Origin: Conidiobolus incongruus B7586
Taxonomy: Eukaryota; Entomophthoromycota; Entomophthoromycetes; Entomophthorales; Conidiobolaceae
DNA length: 64,000 nt
Assembly: GCA_000697335.1 (NCBI GenBank)
Contig: JNEM01012718.1
Location: 1-64,000 of the forward strand
Direction: 5' to 3'
Position numbers and translations under genes: made by a program
Notes under the pieces: model-generated
Databases searched by the model: none
What the model was told of the DNA's origin: nothing
Seen by the model: the letters and a program-made list of their open reading frames with translations, nothing else
Part shown: piece after piece, positions 21,042-33,283 of the stretch
How the letters are laid out: each line of letters begins with the position of its first letter
How positions within the stretch are numbered: the stretch's first letter is position 1

Positions 21042-24000
21042 TTAGGATAAATTTTTGAGCTGATTGATAATATCTTTAACTTGATTGATTTTGAGTTCAA
21101 GTTCTTCGTCCTTAGTAGAAGTCTTAGAAGCTGATAATTCGTCTAATTTAACTCCTAATTTGTTTAATATGGAATTCGTTTCCGAAATAATCTGAGCTAA
21201 TCCACTACTCTTGATTTCATCACCTTGAGAATTGTGGAAATTTAGAGCTACCTGGGAGATGAGGAGAATGCATCCAGATATCAGGTTATTTAATATGACA
21301 ATACAGTTTTGTTTCTTAAAAATATTCTTGGATTCGGTCATCTTGATGGTTTCATGGAATGAAGTTTCTTCATGGTTGAGCATATCTAACAATGTTCCCA
21401 AAGTAGCTTGCTCTCCTGGGTGATTCAACACTTTAGGCTCCATTAAAAGTCTATAAGCCGGCTTAGATGATGCAAATAAGTTAGATAAATTATGGGGACT
21501 AACACCATCTACATTGAGCAAAAAGTGTAGTGAATTCTGAATCAATTGACGGATCACGCATCCAAGTCTGAAAGATAATGCACTTTGGAAGATTTCATCT
21601 GTGATTTGTAATGTATTGGAGGAATCTTTGGCACTAGATAATTCGACATACTTGAGAATCTCCATGTGTTCTCTGTAGCTAATGTTGGTAAAACGGGATT
21701 GGGTATCCAATGGATGTAACAAGAAATAGACCAATCGGCTCAATAGTGATGAAATTGAGTAAGAAATTTCAGGGGATTGGCGCAATAAATCAAGCATCCA
21801 GTAGGAGCGACTAAAGGTGGCAAAGAGTTGAAGCACTAAGCCTGTTTCAACAAGTAAATTGAACGAAAGATTGAGATCTTCACGAGCCAATGAAGTTAAA
21901 AGACCCACAAAATGAGTCCAATATATCTTGATAAATTCAGTAATTTGTCTTTGAAATTCAACAGAATCGGAGAAGTGCTCAAACAAACGATGAGCCAGCT
22001 CAAGGATACGATGCCATACGATATGGTTGTTTTCTGAAATGCCAGGATAATAGCTGTAATTGTGATGTGTGAACTTGGAGATAAGGCCAATCTTTTCTAA
22101 GCATGGAATTGGGCAGGGGATAGAAGCCATAGAAAGAAGGAAATCTAAAGTGACTAATGGGAAAGAACTCATATTGGGATCAGTATGGCGGTAGCAATAT
22201 AATAGCCAGTCAGCCACATTTTCCAAAACTTTAGTTTGCTCAAAGCAATTGATCCACAATCCGGGTCTAGGACATAATGGATAGCTAAAAAGAGATTTCA
22301 AGCAGGAGAGAATGGAAGCAATTGTTTGGTGAGTCTCAATATAAGCATCTTGAACTGACATATTAATTAATAAATCAATTATTTTAACTTGATTATTGAT
22401 CATATCAATACAAGCTTTTTCGAATTGTATTAATTCATGAGACTTCTTGGAAAGAATGATGTCATTACGGTTAAAAACATTGAAAATAGATTCGAGGGCC
22501 TTGGAAAGTTGATAGTAGCATGAGAGAGTACCCATAAATGTTTTAACATCGGATGACAGTGCCTTGATCAAATCTGTTGGAGAAGTTAAGTGTGATAAGT
22601 CGGTCAAAGTCAATACTAGCTTAAGTACATCAGCCGAATCATTCGAGGTCGAAGTGCCCACAGCTTGATTGGTTGTTCTGATGGATACAGAAGAAGACAC
22701 CTTTTGAATCTTTAAAATGAGGTCACAATATTCAGCACTGTTGAGCGCAAACTTAGAAGAAGAATCTGATTCGTATAGAGATTTTGAGATGTTTCTGAGG
22801 TAAGATAAAATCAAGGAATCTTTATCCTTTACCGATGGCCAGAGCTTTTCATCAGAAATCAGTGAGACAAGCATTAGTAATTCTGAAAAACTGTCAATAT
22901 ACTTGGAGAGAGATGACTTCAGAAGGGAGGCATGGTTGATTTGCTCGACTAAGTCGGGTATGGATGATATCGCTTCTTGTTGACTTGGAGTGAGATAGAT
23001 TAAGTTGTAAGAAATAACTTCAATCATAAATTCAATGGAGTATAAGAAATCAGATCCAAAAATTCTATATGGATCTAAATCAGAAGCTAAATATCTCTTT
23101 TCCAAGACAGTTGAATTGCTGATATGGAAATGATTTTTCAAGGTTGAAGCAAGGAATTGAATATCATTAAAGGGATCGTTTACCGAGAAGAGAGAAATGG
23201 AATCTGAAATAGCATTGACACTGTCTTTGAGCACAGCTTTTACCAATCCGATAAATTCTAGACTGGGTTGATTGAGAGTTGACTCAGAGCCAAAAATAGA
23301 TTGGACTTCATGACACAAGATGTTAAAAAAGTGTGAATTAGATTGATATAAAAATGCATCAAAATCATCATCTTGGTTCTTAGAATAGTCGTAAAATTTC
23401 TTAAGGACTTTCCAAATATAGTCGCCATTGGAGAGATGATTGCAGGCATCGGTAAAGTGAGACTTATGAGTCCAAATGGTGCTAAGACACTGTAATAAGG
23501 CCTTTCGGACATTACTGGATATCTCTTCTAAGTCACTAATCTTATCGAGGGAATTTTTCAAGCAAGTGATGATGGAGTTGGGAGAAGATTTAATTATTGA
23601 TTGGCTCGAAGAAGATTTAGAATGTAAACTAGTGTCATTTAGAGCCTCCAGGTAAGATTCACCAAATAAGAGCAAATTAGCAAATCCTGGATTAACTACA
23701 ACAGCAGTCGAAATGAAATTCCAAAGCTGGGATTGGACAAGATCATCAAACTGACCGGTCTTAAAGATATTAGACAATTGGGCGAGAGTAGAGTTGATAT
23801 CCGAAGTAAAAGAATGAAGGAAAGTGTTGCTATTACAACCAGAAAGGAGTAATTGCGTAAGTAGTATAATGGTTGATGAGATTATAACTGGACTAATACT
23901 GTTATCGATGAATTTAGCCAGAATATCAATAAAAGCTCTGTTTCCAACAGAATAATCAATGAAAACAGAAATTAGTTCGTTAGAAGATTCCGAAGTATTA

Positions 24001-26779
24001 GTCAATAGTTGATGCTGGATCAAGCGAGAGAAAAAGCTCAAAACAGTTTCTAAATGATCAACACAGTCCAATGCGTTGTCGAAAAGGGGACTGAATCCAG
24101 TTGGTTGCTCTTCGTTCAATAGAGATTGGTACTGATCAATTAAATCCATCAATGGAATGATAACCGATCTTGGATCATTGACAAACAGTTCGGTAATAAA
24201 GGAAAGATATTGGTCAATATTAGCGAATTTTTTGATTGTGTCATTTGGCTTTGAGCTCAGATCGAAGCAAAGAGAGAAAATACTTATACATAGTGTACCA
24301 ATTCGAACTCGGTTTTCAGCACTATTGTATTTCCAAAACAGATGAGAGCTGAAGATGGAGGAATAAATGAACTTGATACCAGTTTTCATATCATCCAGCA
24401 TATTCTTGCTAATATCGGATTTTCCAAGATACAGGTGTTGAGCAATCGATTGATTGAGAGTATTAACCAAGTCTAGGAATCCAATGGTCACATTATAGTC
24501 TCCAAGGATGATTTCTTCTCTGATTTTGGAGTAGATCATCTCGGAAGGACTGTTCCCTAGATGCAAAAAGTAATTGGCCAAAACAGGATCCTGTCTCAAT
24601 AAACCATATTTGTGAATAAGCTCCCAAGAGTCGTTGGAAAATCTTGGCACCAGTTGAGTCAAAATTTGCAAACAGCAAGCAATCGATTCATTGTTGAACT
24701 TTGAGTGGTTATTAGTGCTATAATTGATAATTTGCAGTACTAAATTTAGAATTTGATAAGGAGATCTTGAAGGATTTGACAAAGAAGATTGCTTTTGATT
24801 CTCTTCAAATGCAAAACCTGGGCAGAAATATGGAAGCCCATCTAAAATATATCTTAAAGCAACAACTATATCTTCAATTGAAATGGGCTGGTGAACTGTT
24901 GAAAAATTGCTGTTTGTGTACTCGGTTCTTGATAAATAATCTAAAACACCAAGCAAGTAGTCGAATACCGAGAATTGATATTTGAATTGAATAAGCATAG
25001 GTGATGAATCTTTTAAAATAACTCCTGAAGATCCAATAGGAACCTTCCAATGAGTGAATGGAATGTTGATATCAGCAAATGATGTTATGTCCGTTTGATT
25101 AGCGTCTGAGTTTTCATTTAACCTCATGTATGATTGTAACAATTCGGGAATGGGAAGAGTAAGAGTGCTAATATAATTGAGCTCCTTGATTAATGTATCT
25201 TGGGGCAAAACTTCAATAAATGCTGTAACGATCTTCAAGTACATTGATAAATCGTAGGGGAAAGCTCTTATAGCAGCATCAAGAATTACGGATTTTCCTG
25301 AATTGGCACTAGACCATATATCCTGTGCAATTTCAGAGCTGGTTACAACAATGGTACAGAAAGCATTCACAATCTGGTATTCAGTAGCGACAATGGGATA
25401 TGTGTCAAGGAAGGAGAGAATGAAAAATGATAGATCCTTCAAAAAAGATTGCGTTGCGAGGGGATCAATTGCACTATCCATTATTTCGATATAGGTTTGA
25501 TATTTGTAAAATGCTTGATTCAGTTTCAAAAGTGATAAAACATCTTCTATTTCATATTCTTCGTCGAGTGTATTTAATATAGTGGCCAAAGTATTTGTAA
25601 CAGGTGTTTGATACTTGATCATATGCTTCTGCTTGAACAATGTGTTAAAACACGTTTTCACAACAAGACCCCAAACCGAGACGATTAAAGAATGATCCTC
25701 AAATTCTCTCAAATAACAAATTTTTTCAGTGATGGAATCAATCAGATAAGGATTTTTACCCAAGAAATGAGTTGAATCCGAACTGCTGTTATGAAACTCA
25801 GTAATCATGAGTTCAATTTCGAGTAAACGCAAGAATACTAATGATTTGACTGTTTCCAAACGCTGAGAGGAGTAATTTTTATCGTAAGTGCTAAATCCGT
25901 TATCAATTTCCTGTCTCTTATCTTTGACTAACCATTCGGTAAAGGAAAGCACCAAATTTTGATCAATAGGTTGTTGATAGGAAGCCAAGGTAGCAACAAA
26001 TAAGATGACGGATTCTTGGAACAGGGTGTATTCGTTTAATAGATAGTATGATTGATATTTAACGTTTGAAATACTATTCAGCTGATCCATGCACTTTTTA
26101 ACCATATCGGACACTCGACCTGTGGTAGTTGAATCTTCCTTGAAGTGTTTATTGACAAATTCAGAAGCCAATTCACTCAAGGGGTTGGATTCCTTCTTGG
26201 AAATTAAGATAACTGTTGTCAATAAATTGAATATATTAACTTTTTCTTGGTAATAAAATTCGATAAAGTATTGGCAGATTTGTTTTTTAAAATCATTGTC
26301 GAGTATACTGGGTGGGTTTTTCGTAAAATCTTTCAACCACTTATGTGAGTGTTCTTTAGCATTAAAAATAAATTTTTTGAACCAAAAAACGGGTTTTTGA
26401 GGTTCACTCCAATTAAATTGTGAATGAGCAAGCTCCAAAATAGTTTTTTCATGATTGTGAACATTATATTGTTTACCATTCAAAGTAACGCTGGTTGGAA
26501 TAGATAATACTTTGGGAACACCCCCTACTTCTTCAACGAAATGCTTGAGAGGCTCCTGTAAAGTAAAATATTCGTTATCGAGGAGTAATTTGAAGGCTTC
26601 TGTTTTAACATTTAAATTGGGAGAAATAAGAGTATGATACAATCTTGAAAAGGACCCATATATTCTAAATATATGTATAAATATTAAACAAATAAAGAAA
26701 TTTTAAGATTCACTTACAATGGTTGTTGGATCCAATCTTCTGGAATAGCTTTTTTCCAATCCCAATCATTTGACTCCAT
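21042..26779 (-). CDS. NUP188: nucleoporin Nup188
   Basis: A large alpha-helical scaffold nucleoporin of the inner ring, partner of Nic96/Nup93. The protein of about 1,887 residues has two exons. Exon 1 (26718-26779) encodes MESNDWDWKKAIPEDWIQQP, and a 74-nt intron (26644-26717) leads to LLYHTLISPN. Blocks aligning with vertebrate Nup188 in order include EFYYQEKVNIFNLLT, SSPMLIQFKYQFSVFDYLL, the GDYNVTIGFLDLVNTLNQ segment, FWKYNSAENRVRIGTLC, RAFIDILAKFIDNSISPV and, near the C-terminus, EQATLGTLLDMLNH with NNLISGCILLISQVAL. Nup205/Nup192 is the nearest alternative, but these blocks fit Nup188 better. It shares a 304-bp divergent promoter with the p47 gene. Confidence 0.9.
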
Positions 26780-27083
26780 TAAAGATTATCTATATTATTA
26801 ATATTTTTATGTGTGTTTGAAATTTTGATAATAAAATTAAATAAAAAAATATTATATGTATAAATTGAATTTATGAAGTAACTTTATATGATTTTGTCAT
26901 TTCTTTAATTTCCAATATTTCCATATTTTATGTCATTGATCCAAAATTTAATGTTATGGGATTATCACATTATCAAAATTATGACTAATTACATCACCTT
27001 AATTATTAATGATTGATGATGTATAAAGTTAGTTACTGTTTTCTAATTTTCGTTTCTTTAACAATAATAATTATTTATAAACG
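26780..27083. promoter_or_regulatory. shared divergent promoter region, NUP188 and p47 gene
   Basis: A 304-bp AT-rich spacer separates two start codons on opposite strands, so both promoters must lie here. A slightly GC-richer stretch containing GATGATGTATAAAG (about 27013-27026) could be the TATA region of the p47 gene. No other motif is recognised. Confidence 0.4.
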
Positions 27084-28625
27084 ATGGAAAATAACTCGGA
27101 ATTGATTGCTCAGTTCATTTCATTAACTAATTCATCAACTGAAACAGCTGAATTTTATTTGAATGCTGCTAATTACGATATAGACGTAATATACCCTTGA
27201 TATAAAATCTCCAAATCTAATTTTAATTTTTCATAATTTAAAATAGGCTGCTGTTGAGCAATATTTTCAAACACAGGGAAATGAACATCTTTCTGAAGAT
27301 ATTCCTTCCGAATTTGTTAGTTCTCAGGGGCCTGATGTCTCAACTTCCCAAGATTTTACTGCTCAACCAAGTTCTCAAAAATTCAAGTAAACATTATTTT
27401 TTCCTTTTTTTACCTATAATTAGGTAACATTATTTAGATCTAGTAGCCGTTTTAAAAGCTTATCTGATTTGAATAGCGATTCAGAAGAAGAATCGGGTCA
27501 AAATGTTTATACAGGAGGTGAAAAATCGTAAGCTCAGGTACCTTATTCAGAGATTTAAATAATGAAAAATATATGTTTAGGGGAACAATGGTCAATCTTC
27601 CACCCGATTTTGAGCCCCAGACGGGTAATTTATTAGATTCAATTTTGAAGAAGGCTTCTGAAAAGTAATTTTGAATCTATATTTTTTAACAAATATTAAA
27701 CATTTGTATAGCTCTGCTGCTCATCCTGAAAGACTAGAAAAATCAAGTCAGCCAAGATTCCAGGGTCAAGGTAGATTCCAAACTTAAGAGCACAATCATC
27801 ATTATGAATAATGTCATTTTATCATAGGTTATCGTCTTGATGGGCCTTCTCCTAATCAACAACCAACTACATCCCAATTTCAGCCACCTAATACAAGCAA
27901 TGAACCTGTTGAAAGATACCTCACTGTATACAAAAATGGTATATTGTTTGGAGAAGATCGATTTTTGCCTTATGGCACCGAGGAGGCTACCAAGTTACTT
28001 CAGTCGATAGAATCAGGGTAATTATATATTTTTCAGTACGCAAAGTATTATATTTATATCCATTTAGAGTTGCCCCTCGTGAATTGATGGGAGTTGCCCC
28101 AGGTCAACCTGTTGATTTGAAATTATCTCAAAAGACAGACGAAGATTACATTCCTCCCAAGCTTCCCATGAAATCTTTTTCTGGACAAGGACAAAGACTC
28201 GGAAGGTAATATAGATTAACAGCATATTATTGTTATACTAATATATTTTAGTCCAGTACCATCGGCGGGATCCAGTTCATCAGCCCCGCCCAAACCAGCC
28301 CCAAGCTCTCAAAATGTATCTCACTCAGTTGACCCCAATCTTCCTCAAACTTCAATTCAATTTAGATTAATGGATGGATCGAGAATGGTAGCTAAATTCA
28401 ATCATACTAATACAGTAGGTGATCTTCGTGGATTCTTATCTTTGTAAGTTATATTACATATTTTTTTCCAAGTACCATGTTAATTTAATATTTTTTAGAT
28501 CTACCCCATCAGGTGTACCTTTCACTCTTAATACACAGTTTCCCAATCGTGTATTGGAAGACGATTCTCAAACATTGGCAGAAGCAGGTCTATTGAACTG
28601 TGTAATTATTCAAAAGAAGGTTTAA
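27084..28625 (+). CDS. p47/Shp1 (NSFL1C) family Cdc48 adaptor, UBA-SEP-UBX
   Basis: It recruits ubiquitinated or membrane-fusion substrates to Cdc48/p97. The spliced protein, about 370 residues, begins with a UBA-like bundle ([20 protein letters not shown], then [15 protein letters not shown], residues 5-40). A Ser/Gln-rich linker has the acidic patch NSDSEEES. The SEP domain is marked by [19 protein letters not shown] and [19 protein letters not shown]. The UBX domain runs from [17 protein letters not shown] to the C-terminus and includes [19 protein letters not shown], whose FPN loop is also found in vertebrate p47. Eight short introns are GT-AG. All three domains look intact. Confidence 0.93.
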
Positions 28626-28701
28626 TTTTATTATTTAAATAAATACCTTAATTTTTCATTACTATCTTAATATCAATTATTTATAATGTATAATATCTAA
28701 A

Positions 28702-28737
<36 letters not shown>

Positions 28738-29808
28738 TCATTATTATTTAACTTATCCATTGATTTAAAACAATCAGATTTTTATTTTATATTTCTATTT
28801 CAGCTAAATTTAAATAGTAAACTTAAACTATGTTAACTGAGTTAAATTGTCGAAAAAATTGCTACCTATAAAAATATTATTATGTTTGAAAATTATAAAA
28901 TATCAATTGTTATTAAATTATCAATCGAACATCATTGTTAATTTGATTTCGAATGAGTTATCTAATTACAATCACAATTATTATATCATTAACCATTTAT
29001 GTTTCCTTTAAAATTATAGATGTTTATAGCAAACATTCGATTGTGAAATGAATATAATAAATCAGTAATTTTTGTAATTTAAATTTATAACATCGATTTA
29101 ATTATAATCCTAAGTCAATTTTAATATATAATATTTATTTTCATTAATTGTATATATTTTTTCCACATTTCTATTATTTCATAATAAATCTCTATATTAT
29201 TTTAATAGTCCAATCTAACAAAATATAAACGAATAATTTTGATTTTATAAATTAAACTGATTAAGCTATATTATATATTTGATATTTTATTATATTGAGT
29301 TTAAATCCAATCTACTTATAAAATATGTTATTTTAATCGACTATTGAATTTGATTTAAAGACTAAAAGTAAATTAATTTTAACTTATTTCATAAAATATC
29401 GTTCATCAAGTGTACAATATATCTTGAGTTAATTATACCGTGTTGACAAATATCGGATTAATATATTATTTTCATATTATAAAATATTTAATTAATACAA
29501 TTCTGATAAAATTCATATATTTTGAGTGTTAATATTTTTTGTTTATTTTGATATTTGGACATTATTAAACAAATATATCAATTAAAATAATATTTTCAAT
29601 TATATTTATTATCATTCATAATGAAACATGCATATATTTAATAAAATATTTTAATATTAATAAATGCTACATTTGATAAATTGATTATCATTACATAATA
29701 AACACAAATCCCATAATAAATTCTATTAAAATTTAAATACATAGTTTGAATGAGCTTCGGTCATTTATAAATATTAATCTTCATTTTAAAATTAATCTTA
29801 TTAATAAA
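28626..29808. other. AT-rich intergenic DNA with TA microsatellite
   Basis: No gene is seen. A (TA)n tract occupies about 28706-28733. The region after 29700 should contain the NDUFB8-type gene promoter. Confidence 0.45.
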
Positions 29809-30460
29809 ATGTTACTTCGTAATACTTTAAGATTAAGCACTAAATTAACCCGTGTGAATGGTATCCAAAGTTTGAGAATGGTTCAAACTAAAATTGATGG
29901 TTTAAGAGGAGAACCTAAATATGTTGTTGATCCTCAATTGCCTGATAATTATCCAAATTTACCTCAAATTTATGCTCAACATAAAAATCCTTGGCACTAT
30001 CAAGATCAACAAGATCGTCGTAACTTTGATGATCCCGTAATTTTATTTATACGACTTGTTTATTGCTTAATTATTAATCATTCTATCTAATTATTAGATC
30101 AATGAACAAGATGAAGTTTTATCTGTCTGGGCTCCTGATCAACATGATTACCCTGCCAACAAGGCTTTATTTGAATTATTGTGCGTTGCCGGATTTTTTG
30201 CTTCCGCCATCTATATCTACTCTTTCTACACTCCCGAATGCCCTGCTGTAATATTAATTTCATTTTTATTTAATGAATTGTATTAAATTGTTTTTATGAT
30301 AGGTCCGCAGATCTTATCCCTTCGACGGATTGAGAGTTGAATTGGGTAACGACCCCAACTCTACTACCAACGAACGTCGTGTCGTAAGTATCCTTTAATG
30401 ATCACTTATTTTTCAATTAATTAATTTTTTCAATAGGCTCGCTCTACCAATGAATTATAA
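29809..30460 (+). CDS. NADH:ubiquinone oxidoreductase (complex I) NDUFB8/ASHI subunit
   Basis: An accessory membrane-arm subunit of mitochondrial complex I. Four exons give about 160 residues. The Arg/Ser-rich N-terminus MLLRNTLRLSTKLTRVNG is a typical mitochondrial presequence. Then come VDPQLPDNYPNLPQIYAQHK and PWHYQDQQDRRNFDDP, matching the family's YP..P.......PW.Y.D.Q.RRNFG.P block. A single membrane segment (ALFELLCVAGFFASAIYIYS) follows, then PAVRRSYPFDGLRVELGND, the conserved post-membrane R.YP.DGL motif. The ATG at 29809 is preferred over an upstream alternative start because it opens directly into the presequence. Presence of this gene implies a complex I-containing mitochondrion. 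Confidence 0.9.
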
Positions 30461-32099
30461 ATTCAAAATCCGAAATCCAAACTTCTTACAATTGATTTAA
30501 ATAACAAAAATATCTTTTAAATTTGTATTACTTTCATACAATAGCCATTTTAATCAATGTTCAAATATTTATTTTTTATACCATTCTCTAAAATTTTAAA
30601 TCAATTGATTGTTATTAATTAACAATTATTAAGTATAAGAGCATTAGATATATTAACATATTATTTCTATAGACTATAAATATTACTTTCAATCTTTTAA
30701 TTTCAATATTTAAATGGCATTTAACTAAATATATTTTGGTTATTAATTAGCATTAGCTATGATTTGTAAAACTTGGATGACTGAAAAATACTTATATGAC
30801 TGCTATTAATAATTTGTATTATTTTTAATATATTAATTATATTCAGTTTGCTTTATCAATATTAAATCAGTATAATTAGAGATACATGATTTTATATTGA
30901 TGGATTAATATCACTAATTCATAAGATTAATAGTATTATCACTATAATATAAGGCTATATATAGGTTCCTATTCAATAATCGAGATTAACTCCCCATAGC
31001 TAACATTGAATTGACTATAATCATAGTTTATATACCATCATGTATAAAGTGATTAAGTTGAATGATATAAATTTGTGAGTTGATGAAATGGTAATGTTAA
31101 TAATTGAAAAAAAAATAATTAAATTTAAAAAAATATGCATAATTACCTCAATTTATAATGTACTGTTTGGTAATTTATAGCTGTATTAGCTGAATTGTAA
31201 GGCATTTTAATCAATATCAAGAATTATATCTATCATTGTTAATTGTAATATTGAAACTTAGCTTTTTCTTTAATTAAATAGCATTATTCTAAATGTTCTG
31301 GAATTATAATTTGGTTATTAACTTAATTTTAATATCATATTCGCTCACACATAAATTTTTGAGATTATTGTCCAAACTTTTACAATCCATAACTTGAACA
31401 GAGATCGCATTTAGCAATAGATACCTTTAATATTCTGAAAAGATGATAATTTTAGAATCTTAATTCAAATATCAAAAATTTGGATAGTAATAGTATCAGA
31501 GAATGAAAATTAAATATATCAATTATATATAATTTTATGAAATCAGAAAATCTCTTGATTAATCATTAATGCATCTGAAAATGTAGAATATGATTATAAA
31601 TATTGAATCAAAAATAATTCTCCAGTATAAATTATATTATTATTCAAGGCTTGAGCATAAGCTTAAATCATAATAGTTTTTGTTTAATTAGGAATAAATA
31701 ATTACTTTTCTTGAACAAATGAATAAGTAATATAAAGCATTTGAACTAGAATTACTTCCAGTCATCTAATATGAAATTAATAGGTTGTGAATAAAGTTTT
31801 TCAAATACTTTGAGATAGCATAACTTCATTCTGGGACAAGGTTTCAATTTCAATTATTTAAAACCAAAGCTGTAGTTTTTTTATATAAATTGAAAACATT
31901 TAATATAAATAACATCAATGGGCTTTGTAATCCTTGATTGCATACATACACCCTTTTGAATTAATGATACATAAATGAATCGAATCAAAAATTCTTCATC
32001 AAAACTTGTTATTTCTAAATAAATCCACCAGTAAAATTCACAATTATTAAATAATGTGCAAAAAATTCTTTCAAGTCATGGTATTAATTAGTGAATCAA
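30461..32099. other. AT-rich intergenic DNA
   Basis: No ORF or RNA gene can be supported. The 3' end, adjacent to the Tc1-type relic, may include its unrecognisable N-terminal part. Confidence 0.45.
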
Positions 32100-32830
32100 T
32101 AGGTTTAGCAGAGAGCGATGCTCAATCAAACACAAACATAGAGCTGGTTTTCAAAGATCAATCACTACTAGGAAAGAATATTTAAAGAAATTAAAAGTAT
32201 AAAAAAATGAATTCATATTTATCTACAAGGGATGTATCTACAAGATTATATACTAATTATAGATTTATTTAATTTATATTGATGAGATCTGGGATTTAAA
32301 ATAACTTCAAAAGGGTAGCTAATATATTGTTAGCTTTTCAAAGAAGGATAATGAGTAAATTTAATAACTAAAAAACTTCAAAAAATATAGAACAAATTTT
32401 GTATTATTAATATAAATTATTGCCATTGATGAAAGTTGGTATCCACTATATATTATGACCTTGTCATAAATCTAAAGAATGGTTTGAATCTAAAGGTCCA
32501 GTCCCAACTTTTTCTAAACCCCAAAAATTCCAAGTCTCACTTATTGGTATAGATTTTATAAATATACACTTCAAATTATTATTGCCTTAACCACCATGAA
32601 TAATATGATATATAATATATTAATCGAGAAAAACAAAACAAAATGCTCATTTTTCTGGATTTGAAGACCTCTAATCATTCATGGTAATCCAAGCCTCATA
32701 AAGCAAAGATTGTCAAAGATCTTATTAAATCAAGGGAAAAGGTTGTATTACCAGACAATATGCTTTTTAAATATGAACTCTTGTGTTTTCAAGGATCTTG
32801 GGCTATTAAAGGACTTCAATGTTGGAAAGT
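32100..32830 (+). mobile_element. Tc1/IS630-type DDE transposase remnant
   Basis: A decayed plain DNA transposon. Readings in several frames give, in order, a helix-turn-helix-like SYLSTRDVSTRLYTNY (near 32215), AFQRRIM (near 32340), DESWYPLYIMTLS (near 32430, the DE..W block of DDE_3 transposases), WFESKGPVPTFSKP and KFQVSLIGIDF. They continue with PHKAKIVKDLIKSREKVVLP (near 32700) and YELLCFQGSWAIKGL, the NPIE..W..IK block. Stops and frame changes separate these blocks, so it is non-functional. The HKAKI(I/V)K motif is shared with the relic at 240-545, so both probably belong to one family. Terminal inverted repeats were not identified. Confidence 0.7.
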
Positions 32831-33283
32831 AATATAAAAATTTCAGTGATAAAAATGCAAAATAGAATAAGACAATTAAACTGAATAATAAACACAGGAT
32901 TTTTAATGGAGTTGGCTAACTTTCAAAAGTTGGAAAATGTATTATATTAAATAGGGAAACTATTCATTTTATTGTAAAGTTTAATATTAATATTTATTAA
33001 ATATATTTAAAAATGTAACTTGTAAAATATTATTAAAACTTGTTTCACAACCTAATATATAAATGAACAGCAAGCAATCTCAATATATTTTTAAATGATT
33101 GTGGTAATTTGGCTTATTTTGTTCGATTAAATCAATACCCAAATTGAATGTGTAATCATTAAAACTTGTACATATTTTCATAATTAGTTTATTTATTGAG
33201 AAAATATTTAATAAAAAATATTCAATTTTAGTATACAAATTAAATAATTAAGGTTTGATCCCTAAAATTATCGTTAAAAGAAA
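32831..33283. other. intergenic DNA downstream of TAF4
   Basis: About 450 bp between the transposase relic and the TAF4 stop codon. No gene is seen; it must include the TAF4 3' untranslated region. Confidence 0.4.

Noticed and set aside
21042-26642. Nup205/Nup192 identity for the large nucleoporin
   Set aside because: Several blocks (for example KYNSAENRVRIGTLC and NVTIGFLDLVNTLNQ) align with Nup188 rather than with Nup205.
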